From the NCBI GenBank assembly GCA_027058255.1, contig JALUTE010000128.1, positions 1-5,701 of the forward strand: DNA of 5,701 bases, in the 5' to 3' direction. The notes below the pieces were generated by a model. The model searched no databases. It was not told where the DNA came from and saw nothing but the letters and a program-made list of their open reading frames with translations. Position numbers and translations under genes: made by a program. Origin of the DNA: Methyloligella sp. (GTDB lineage: Bacteria; Pseudomonadota; Alphaproteobacteria; Rhizobiales; JALUTE01). Below, in pieces: positions 1 through 4,010 of this stretch. Each line of letters begins with the position of its first letter. Position 1 is the stretch's first letter.

Positions 1-147
1 GGCCCCCGGTGCGCGGGTATCGAAGGAAATGTAGAAATGATGCTCGCCGGGCAGGCCTTCCTCGACGACGCGCCGGAGCACCGTGCGCACGATGCCGCGT
101 GCCGCCTCTTCGGCCAGAGCCTCGTAGTCGATCGCGTGGCTGGACAT
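1..147 (-). CDS. sspB: SspB-family ClpXP adaptor, N-terminal part (cut by window edge)
   Basis: Adaptor that binds ssrA-tagged proteins and hands them to the ClpXP protease in the cytoplasm. The minus strand is open from an ATG at 147 to the window edge, giving 49 residues. It begins MSSHAIDYEALAEEAARG and contains GLPGEHHFYISFDTRAPG, which matches the start of the alphaproteobacterial SspB fold: a helix, then the first strand with the hallmark GEHHF-ISFDT-APG run. The rest of the protein, including the ClpX-binding C-terminal tail, lies outside the window. No good Shine-Dalgarno sequence precedes the ATG. It lies about 75 bases downstream of the tmRNA coding piece on the same strand, so co-transcription or a promoter inside the tmRNA region is possible. 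The family call rests on remembered motif similarity, but the motif is distinctive. Confidence 0.88.
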   Translation of the reverse strand, partial: MSSHAIDYEALAEEAARGIVRTVLRRVVEEGLPGEHHFYISFDTRAPGA

Positions 148-169
148 GGTGATTGTTGTCAGTCCCCGT

Positions 170-193
170 CGGGAGCGGTGCCCCCTTCTCCCG
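170..193 (-). promoter_or_regulatory. Hairpin in the ssrA-sspB gap
   Basis: CGGGAG (170-175) and CTCCCG (188-193) form a perfect 6-bp inverted repeat with a 12-base loop, ending 23 bases before the sspB start codon. There is no T-run. It may belong to the tmRNA 3' trailer or to the sspB leader; its function is unknown. Confidence 0.35.
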
Positions 194-221
194 GCTGCAA
201 AGCACGCTTGATGCGGAAAGT

Positions 222-430
222 GGAGGGCTTCTGTTGCCCGGTGCCCTCCGAACCGCGCCTGGCCCTGCTCGAGGACCAGGACTTGGAGTTTCGGTGGCTA
301 AAGCCGCTTACGCAGCCATCGCCGCCGGAGCATAGTTGTCGTTGGCAACTATAGGGTTGGCCCGATAACGGCGGTACCATGCCGGGCGAAAGCCTGTCCT
401 TTACACCCTCGTCGATCCTGTTTCGCCCCC
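222..430 (-). ncRNA. ssrA: tmRNA coding (tag) piece
   Basis: The 5' half of the tRNA-like domain plus the tag message. It opens with acceptor strand GGGGGCG (430-424), followed by a GGATCGACGAGG stretch that corresponds to the D-arm-like GGATTCGACGGG of E. coli tmRNA. The tag frame follows at 346-308. The piece appears to end in a hairpin, GGAGGGC (249-243) with GCCCTCC (228-222), a plausible 3' boundary; no T-run follows, so the true end could lie further toward sspB. The approximately 209-base length is reasonable for an alpha coding piece. Confidence 0.88.
308..346 (-). other. ssrA: tmRNA tag reading frame, ANDNYAPAAMAA-stop
   Basis: Twelve codons and a TAA. Translation resumes at GCC (346-344) and reads A-N-D-N-Y-A-P-A-A-M-A-A. 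With the alanine carried by tmRNA itself, the tag added to a protein is one residue longer. The AND-N-Y/F-A start is the usual alphaproteobacterial pattern. The end is methionine-Ala-Ala, where Leu-Ala-Ala or Val-Ala-Ala is the more familiar ClpX-recognised end. Confidence 0.92.
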
Positions 431-522
431 ATCAGATGCAGCCCCCCGAAAAGCCAGATCTCACGCCCGCAGGCCGCGTTCATGAGCTCTCCCCGCTGGT
501 CGGCTTCTCGGGCGGCCACATG
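431..522 (-). other. ssrA: Intervening segment of the permuted tmRNA precursor
   Basis: These 92 bases join the CCA end of the acceptor piece to the 5' G of the coding piece. In two-piece tmRNAs this loop is cut out of the precursor by tRNA-type end processing, leaving two RNAs held together by base pairing. Nothing in it resembles a gene. Its first seven bases complete a perfect 10-bp palindrome with the CCA (516-525). Confidence 0.82.
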
Positions 523-604
523 TGGTGGAGGCGCCGGGTACTGCCCCCGGGTCCGATGGGTTTATTGCGACAGCCGTTTATCGCCATATCCGGATTTCTC
601 CGGC
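523..604 (-). ncRNA. ssrA: tmRNA acceptor piece
   Basis: The 3' half of the tRNA-like domain, encoded first in the permuted gene. Reading down the minus strand, it starts with a hairpin (CCGGA at 603-599, CCGGA/TCCGG pairing with 594-590). Next come linker sequence and then CTGTC at 573-569, which could pair with GACAG at 398-394 of the coding piece as part of helix 2. The T stem is CCGGG (550-546) with CCCGG (538-534), enclosing the loop GGCAGTA (545-539). The acceptor strand CGCCTCC (533-527), discriminator A (526) and encoded CCA (525-523) finish it. The roughly 80-base length suits acceptor pieces of two-piece tmRNAs. The mature 5' end is not determined from sequence. Confidence 0.88.
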
Positions 605-610
605 ACACCG

Positions 611-616
611 AATATA
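611..616 (-). promoter_or_regulatory. Possible -10 element of the ssrA promoter
   Basis: TATATT on the minus strand (5 of 6 to TATAAT) would start transcription near 604, just before the first hairpin of the acceptor piece. At 17 bases upstream there is only a T-run (639-632), so the -35 match is poor. This is inference from position and sequence alone. Confidence 0.4.
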
Positions 617-631
617 GTGGGCTGAGCTGGC

Positions 632-652
632 AAAAAAAAGAGTTTTGATCTC
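632..652 (-). terminator. T-run after the channel gene, weak terminator candidate
   Basis: Eight Ts (639-632) on the minus strand follow a possible 3-bp GAG/CTC stem (652-650 with 642-640). The stem is too short for a convincing intrinsic terminator. The run lies about 80 bases past the channel stop and just upstream of ssrA, where a terminator or an AT-rich upstream promoter element would both make sense. Confidence 0.2.
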
Positions 653-728
653 GGCGCCTTGTGCTGCGCGCAAAGGGGGCCGGTCACACGCCTCGCGCCA
701 CCCCCTGCCCGACACCCAGCCGGCCTGC

Positions 729-1496
729 TCAGTCGCCGGCGGTCTCGATGCTCAAAAGCCGCCCGCAATGCTTGCAGTGCACCGCATCCGGATCGTGACG
801 GGAAAGCCCGCAATCGGGGCAGGTATAGTGCACCTTCTGGGGCCGGAAGATGGTCTGGATGAGACGCAGGAAGAGCGCAACCCCCACCACCATGATGATC
901 ACCGCCAGGAGCCGGCCGGAGCTGCCCTCGAGGGTGATATCGCCAAAGCCCGTCGTGGTCAGGGTCGTGACCGTGAAATAGAGGGCGTCGATATAGGTGT
1001 TGATCGACGGATTGGTGCGCGCCTGAAGCACGTAGACCAGGGCCGTGACGACGAAGACGAAGACCGAAAGGTTGATGACGCTCTGGATGACCTCCTCGTT
1101 GCGCTTGAAAAAATCCCAGCGCTCGCGCAAGTCCTTGAGCACATGGTAGGAGCGCAGGAGGCGCAGGGCCCGGAGCACGCGCAGGAAGACCAGATTCTGG
1201 GTGAACAGCGGCGCCACGAGGCTCACCACCACGAGGATGTCCGCCCAGGTCGTGAGCTGGAGCATGTAGCGGCGCCGGTCCGAGGCGATCAGGAAACGGG
1301 CCAGAAGGTCGAGCAGAATGACGGCGGCGATCACCAGCTCCAGCATGTGCAGCCAGGGCGTGGGCGGCAGAAGCGAGACAACGATGAAATAGACGAGGGT
1401 GGCGATGTCGAAGGCCAGCAGCGAGAGCCGAAACCGCTGCGCAGCCGGCTTTCGCCCGTAATAGGCGTGCCGCAAGCCGATCTTGAGCTTGTCCAT
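729..1496 (-). CDS. Six-transmembrane voltage-gated-type (potassium) ion channel with C-terminal zinc ribbon
   Basis: Predicted inner-membrane cation channel of 255 residues. Hydrophobic segments at about 22-43, 50-72, 82-98 and 102-120 form a voltage-sensor-like domain. S4 carries arginines at 106, 109, 112 and 115, the every-third-residue spacing of voltage sensors. S5 (about 136-158), a pore helix and S6 (about 194-216) follow. The filter is TTTGFGD (180-186), close to the potassium-channel TVGYGD but with Thr for Val. The C-terminus has CPDC (226-229) and CKHC (241-244), a probable zinc ribbon in the cytoplasm. The start MDK is chosen because GGAGG (1508-1504) lies 7 bases before it; the in-frame ATG 15 bases upstream would place that site inside the gene. 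It is transcribed away from thyA. Potassium selectivity and voltage gating are inferred from family resemblance. Confidence 0.88.
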   Translation of the reverse strand: MDKLKIGLRHAYYGRKPAAQRFRLSLLAFDIATLVYFIVVSLLPPTPWLHMLELVIAAVILLDLLARFLIASDRRRYMLQLTTWADILVVVSLVAPLFTQNLVFLRVLRALRLLRSYHVLKDLRERWDFFKRNEEVIQSVINLSVFVFVVTALVYVLQARTNPSINTYIDALYFTVTTLTTTGFGDITLEGSSGRLLAVIIMVVGVALFLRLIQTIFRPQKVHYTCPDCGLSRHDPDAVHCKHCGRLLSIETAGD

Positions 1497-1573
1497 CGCG
1501 TTCCCTCCCATGCTGCCGGCCGGCGCGCCGTGCTGTCGTCCGTCGGCTTCGTCGAATCGGCTAATGTGACCTT
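1497..1573. promoter_or_regulatory. Divergent channel-thyA intergenic region
   Basis: These 77 bases separate the two divergent starts and must hold the promoters of both genes unless they lie inside the neighbours. The channel side has a good ribosome binding site (1504-1508). The thyA side has no purine-rich site: the bases before its ATG read CTAATGTGACCTT. I see no convincing -35/-10 pair on either strand. Confidence 0.5.
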
Positions 1574-2368
1574 ATGAGACAATATCTGAACCTATTGCAA
1601 CGCATCCTGGATGAGGGCGTGCGCCGCGCGGACCGCACGGGAGTGGGCACGCTCGGCCTTTTCGGCCATCAGATGCGGTTCGATCTCGGGCAAGGCTTCC
1701 CGCTGCTCACCACCAAGAAGCTGCATGTGAAGTCCATCATCCACGAGCTCCTGTGGTTTCTCAGCGGCGAGACCAATATCCGCTATCTCAGGGAGAACGG
1801 CGTGCGGATCTGGGATGCGTGGGCGGACGAGAAGGGCGATCTCGGCCCCGTCTACGGCGCCCAGTGGCGCTCCTGGCCGGCGCCGGACGGGCGGCGAGTC
1901 GACCAGATGGCCCGCCTGGTGGAGGGCATCCGGCGCGATCCCTACTCGCGCCGGCACATCGTCACCGCCTGGAACCCGGCCGAGGTGGACCGCATGGCGC
2001 TGCCCCCCTGTCATTGCCTGTTCCAGTTCCATGTGGCCGAGGGGCGGCTGTCCTGCCAGCTCTACCAGCGCTCGGCCGACGTGTTCCTGGGCGTGCCGTT
2101 CAACATCGCCTCCTATGCCCTGCTCACCCACATGATCGCCCAGGTGACGGACCTGGCGCCGGGCGCGTTCATCCACAGCTTCGGCGACGTGCATCTCTAT
2201 CTCAACCACGTGGAGCAGGCGAGGCGCCAGCTCGCCCGCGAGCCGCGGCCCCTGCCACGCCTCGAGATCAACCCGGACGTGCGCAACCTGTTCGATTTCG
2301 TCTATGACGATTTCCGCATCACGGGCTATGATCCGCACCCGCACATCAAGGCGGAGGTTGCCGTCTGA
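1574..2368 (+). CDS. thyA: Thymidylate synthase
   Basis: Converts dUMP to dTMP using 5,10-methylenetetrahydrofolate as one-carbon donor and reductant, releasing dihydrofolate. The product is 264 residues, the same length as E. coli ThyA, and key residues fall at the same numbers: Arg21 in the phosphate-binding DRTG loop, Glu58, Trp80, catalytic Cys146 in PPCHC, Arg166 in YQRSAD, Asn177 in PFNIAS, and His207/Tyr209 in GDVHLY. It ends AEVAV, like the usual conserved C-terminus that closes over the active site. The ATG at 1574 gives the full canonical N-terminus although no Shine-Dalgarno sequence precedes it, so initiation may be leaderless or SD-independent. The dihydrofolate it makes is the substrate of the next gene, folA, on the same strand. 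Confidence 0.98.
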   Translation: MRQYLNLLQRILDEGVRRADRTGVGTLGLFGHQMRFDLGQGFPLLTTKKLHVKSIIHELLWFLSGETNIRYLRENGVRIWDAWADEKGDLGPVYGAQWRSWPAPDGRRVDQMARLVEGIRRDPYSRRHIVTAWNPAEVDRMALPPCHCLFQFHVAEGRLSCQLYQRSADVFLGVPFNIASYALLTHMIAQVTDLAPGAFIHSFGDVHLYLNHVEQARRQLAREPRPLPRLEINPDVRNLFDFVYDDFRITGYDPHPHIKAEVAV

Positions 2369-2377
2369 GGGCCGCAT

Positions 2378-2417
2378 GCCGGGTGCCTGGCCTGCCACTC
2401 GGGGGGCAACACCCGGC
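2378..2417 (+). terminator. Large inverted repeat just after thyA
   Basis: GCCGGGTG (2378-2385) and CACCCGGC (2410-2417) form a perfect 8-bp stem; inside it TGCC (2393-2396) can pair with GGCA (2405-2408). It begins 9 bases after the thyA stop. No T-run follows, so it could be an mRNA 3' stabilising hairpin, a factor-dependent terminator, or one arm of a dispersed intergenic repeat. Confidence 0.4.
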
Positions 2418-2421
2418 CCCG

Positions 2422-2473
2422 GTGCTTGACCCGAGTGCTTGACCCGAGTGCTTGGGCCCAGTGCCGGGTCATG
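2422..2473 (+). repeat. 13-base tandem repeat, about four units
   Basis: Units begin at 2422, 2435, 2448 and 2461. The first two are identical (GTGCTTGACCCGA), the third is GTGCTTGGGCCCA and the fourth is degenerate. TGACCCG at 2427 and 2440 is complementary to CGGGTCA at 2465-2471, so the array can also fold. The CTTGACCCG core resembles the GC-rich palindromic repeats scattered between genes in many alphaproteobacteria; that resemblance is from memory. Confidence 0.75.
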
Positions 2474-2508
2474 TGCCAGTCTGGGCCGGCGGCCCCACAA
2501 CCAGGAAG

Positions 2509-2524
2509 GCCCGCCGAGGCGGGC
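2509..2524. repeat. GC-rich hairpin before folA
   Basis: GCCCGCC (2509-2515) and GGCGGGC (2518-2524) are perfect inverted arms separated by GA, giving about 6 bp with a tetraloop. No T-run follows on either strand. It is the last of several stems in the thyA-folA gap; another is GGGCC (2483-2487) with GGCCC (2491-2495). Confidence 0.5.
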
Positions 2525-2529
2525 GCGAG

Positions 2530-2557
2530 AAAAACGAGACCCCAAAAACGAGACCCC
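2530..2557 (+). repeat. Perfect 14-base tandem duplication upstream of folA
   Basis: AAAAACGAGACCCC occurs twice back to back (2530-2543 and 2544-2557), followed by AAA. It is markedly more A-rich than its surroundings and ends 11 bases before the folA start, so it occupies the translation-initiation region and could influence folA expression. Confidence 0.85.
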
Positions 2558-2568
2558 AAAGAGTCATC

Positions 2569-3081
2569 ATGACCATGCCGACCGTATCCATTGTCGTGGC
2601 CGTGGCCGAGAACGGCGTCATCGGCGCCAAGGGAGCGCTGCCCTGGCGGCTCTCCTCGGACCTGAAGCGCTTTCGCGCGCTCACCATGGGCAAGCCGGTC
2701 ATCATGGGCCGGCACACCTTCGACTCCATCGGCAAGGCGCTCGATGGGCGCGAGAACATCGTGCTGACCCGCTTTTCCAAATATGCCTACAAGGGGGTAT
2801 GGGTGGTCGAGGATATCGAGGAGGCGCTGGATTTCGGTCGCCGCCTCGCCGAGGAGCTGGGGGCGGACGAGATCATGATCATCGGCGGCGAGCAGGTCTA
2901 CCGGGCCTCGCTCCCCTTCACCGACCGCGTCTACATGACCGAGGTCGCGGCCCGGCCCGATGGCGATGCCTTCTTCCCCGAGCTCGATCCGGGCGAATGG
3001 CAGGAGATCTCCCGCGAGCCCTGCCCCGCAGGCGAGCGCGACGACCACCCGCACAGCTACATCCTGCTCGAGCGCCGCTGA
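2569..3081 (+). CDS. folA: Dihydrofolate reductase
   Basis: Reduces dihydrofolate to tetrahydrofolate with NADPH, regenerating the cofactor that ThyA consumes; it is the trimethoprim target. The product is 170 residues, near the family norm. Visible landmarks are the N-terminal strand and Met20-type loop (ENGVIGAKGALPW, 14-26), the catalytic acid Asp31 in SSDLKRF, the NADPH-binding MGRHTFDSIG (46-55), and IIGGEQVY (104-111). The start at 2569 is preferred because AAAGAG (2558-2563) lies 5 bases before it; ATG 2575 is also possible and would remove only two residues. A longer in-frame start at 2452 would run through the repeat region and add about 39 residues with no homology, so it is rejected. 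The gene follows thyA on the same strand after 200 bases of repeats. Confidence 0.97.
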   Translation: MTMPTVSIVVAVAENGVIGAKGALPWRLSSDLKRFRALTMGKPVIMGRHTFDSIGKALDGRENIVLTRFSKYAYKGVWVVEDIEEALDFGRRLAEELGADEIMIIGGEQVYRASLPFTDRVYMTEVAARPDGDAFFPELDPGEWQEISREPCPAGERDDHPHSYILLERR

Positions 3082-3096
3082 CGGGGGCGGGACGCA

Positions 3097-3118
3097 CCGC
3101 GCCCATGGCCGGGCGCGG
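3097..3118. terminator. Symmetric hairpin between convergent genes
   Basis: CCGCGCCC (3097-3104) and GGGCGCGG (3111-3118) form a perfect 8-bp stem with a 6-base loop. It sits midway between the folA stop (3081) and the stop of the convergent exported-protein gene (3158). It reads the same from both sides, suiting a shared terminator, but there is no T-run on either strand. Confidence 0.45.
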
Positions 3119-3157
3119 GCCGGCTCGTCGCCTCCTGGCGCAGGCGGGCGCGTCGCC

Positions 3158-3469
3158 TCAGCCGATCAGCTCCAGATCGTCATTCTTGTAGGGGCAGCCA
3201 TGCAGGAAGCCCCAGGGGTCCGGCTCGGCCTCGATATCGCCATCGTCGTCCGACGGATCGCGCGCCTCGGCCGTGGGCGCGGCTTCGCCGCTGCCCGCAC
3301 CGGCGCCATCCGAGCGCGCTGCCGCTGGCGGCGCGCCGGCCGAGTCGGGCGGGCTTTCCGCCGCCATGACGGAACGGGCGGCCAGCAGTGCCATGGCAAG
3401 TGCCAGCGCGCAGACCAGAACGGCCCTGGTCGGACCCGGGCGAACTGCGGTCAATCTCCAGTGGACCAT
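3158..3469 (-). CDS. Small exported acidic protein, unknown function
   Basis: A 103-residue protein I cannot assign to a named family. The N-terminus has a basic stretch (to about residue 15), a hydrophobic core (16-30) and an AxA-type site near VMAAES (34-39), a typical Sec signal peptide. The predicted mature part is about 67 residues. It has a low-complexity Ala/Gly/Pro/Ser linker (about 40-70), an acidic run (SDDDGDIEAEPD, 73-84) and a distinctive end, WGFLHGCPYKNDDLELIG, with a single cysteine at 92. The start MVHW is supported by GGAGG (3479-3475) 5 bases upstream; a longer in-frame start would bury the signal peptide. It converges on folA and has a plausible promoter of its own at 3504-3532. 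The compact C-terminal motif after a disordered stretch is probably the functional, conserved part. Confidence 0.75.
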   Translation of the reverse strand: MVHWRLTAVRPGPTRAVLVCALALAMALLAARSVMAAESPPDSAGAPPAAARSDGAGAGSGEAAPTAEARDPSDDDGDIEAEPDPWGFLHGCPYKNDDLELIG

Positions 3470-3482
3470 GTCCACCTCCCTC

Positions 3483-3500
3483 GCACGTCTTCCAACGTGC
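3483..3500. promoter_or_regulatory. Palindrome over the predicted start site of the exported-protein transcript
   Basis: GCACGT (3483-3488) and ACGTGC (3495-3500) are perfect inverted arms around a 6-base centre. The predicted transcription start (about 3497) falls inside it, and it ends just before the ribosome binding site. It could be a repressor operator or a 5' leader hairpin. Confidence 0.4.
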
Positions 3501-3503
3501 TGC

Positions 3504-3532
3504 ATTGTGACGCATCGGGCCCGCCGAGCCAA
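3504..3532 (-). promoter_or_regulatory. Candidate sigma-70-type promoter for the exported-protein gene
   Basis: On the minus strand, TTGGCT (3532-3527) and CACAAT (3509-3504) are separated by exactly 17 bases, each matching 4 of 6 consensus positions. It would start transcription near 3497, about 28 bases before the ATG. This is a sequence-only prediction. Confidence 0.4.
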
Positions 3533-3730
3533 GGCCTGTCGCCGCCCACCTGTCCGTGACACACGGTGAGGCCGCGGAAAGGGCCTCCCGTTCGCCGCCA
3601 TTGCGGCCTGCCGGAGTGCGCACCTGCCCGCTCCCGCCACACCCCGCGGCGATGTGCGCAACGGCGCGGCGAGGCGAGTTGGCGCCTTCCTTGCTTCTCA
3701 TGGGACGAAACGGACAACAGGGCGAGCAAC

Positions 3731-3955
3731 ATGTCTTCAGATTGGCACGGCGAGGACACCGAACGGATCACCTCGGAGGATTTCGATGTGATGGCCATCG
3801 TCCTCGAAGGGCGCCACGGCACCTGGGCCGCGCAAATCGCGGACTTCTTTGCCCAGGCCCATGCCAGGATCGGCGACACCGACCGCAGCCAGGCTTGGCG
3901 CGGGGTCGCGGAGACCGTGCGCCAGCGCGAGATCGCCCGCACATTGGAGCCATGA
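3731..3955 (+). CDS. Small cytoplasmic protein, unknown function (74 aa)
   Basis: A 74-residue protein with no signal peptide or membrane segment and no family I can name. It looks like a compact helical protein: an acidic start (GEDTERITSEDFD, 7-19), a central stretch (VMAIVLEGRHG, 20-30; WAAQIADFFAQAH, 32-44) and a C-terminal amphipathic helix with arginine pairs (AWRGVAETVRQREIAR, 55-70). A modest AGGG lies about 9 bases before the ATG. Longer in-frame starts are possible but lack such a site and would run into the divergent promoter region. The stop lies 55 bases before the flippase start on the same strand, so the two may share a transcript. Confidence 0.68.
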   Translation: MSSDWHGEDTERITSEDFDVMAIVLEGRHGTWAAQIADFFAQAHARIGDTDRSQAWRGVAETVRQREIARTLEP

Positions 3956-3998
3956 CGGGCACCCGCCCGCCAATGGTCCACGCGTCATGAAACCGACC

Positions 3999-4003
3999 AG
4001 GGG
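3999..4003 (+). promoter_or_regulatory. Ribosome binding site that sets the flippase start
   Basis: AGGGG lies 7 bases before the ATG at 4011, ideal spacing, whereas the in-frame ATG at 3987 has no comparable site. The start at 4011 is therefore preferred. Confidence 0.6.
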
Positions 4004-4010
4004 TGAGCCC

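Larger units (their letters stand above)
222..604 (-). ncRNA. ssrA: Circularly permuted, two-piece tmRNA gene (alpha type)
   Basis: tmRNA rescues stalled ribosomes: charged with alanine, it enters the empty A site with SmpB, and its short reading frame adds a degradation tag. The parts lie on the minus strand in permuted order: acceptor piece ending ...CGCCTCCACCA at 523, an intervening segment, then a coding piece starting GGGGGCG at 430. The strands 430-424 and 533-527 pair over 7 bp with one G-U, leaving an unpaired A and then CCA, as in a tRNA acceptor stem. A 5-bp T stem with a 7-base loop sits just inside. The tag frame at 346-308 reads ANDNYAPAAMAA-stop, preceded by UAGUU like the UAGUC before the E. 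coli resume codon. The outer ends are estimates: 604 from a possible -10 element and 222 from the end of a 3' hairpin. This layout is known in alphaproteobacteria such as Caulobacter. Confidence 0.93.

Noticed and set aside
332..352. Inverted repeat ATAGTTG-7-CAACTAT, first read as a possible repressor operator
   Set aside because: It lies inside the tmRNA coding piece across the resume codon and the first tag codons, so RNA sequence constraints explain it better. A local stem at the resume codon remains possible.
379..648. Plus-strand open frame of 89 codons
   Set aside because: It lies antisense to the tmRNA acceptor piece, spacer and part of the coding piece; its protein-like stretch is the reverse complement of the T arm and CCA end.
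645..1577. Long plus-strand open frame (310 codons), rich in His, Asp, Glu and Arg
   Set aside because: Antisense shadow of the channel gene, which has clear membrane segments, a filter motif and a ribosome binding site. Long opposite-strand frames are expected at this GC content.
1592..2545. Minus-strand open frame of 317 codons
   Set aside because: Opposite strand of thyA, whose catalytic residues all match; it also runs through the intergenic repeats.
2452..2568. Longer folA start at 2452
   Set aside because: The added residues come from the repeat-filled gap and have no DHFR similarity, while starting at 2569 gives the normal family length.
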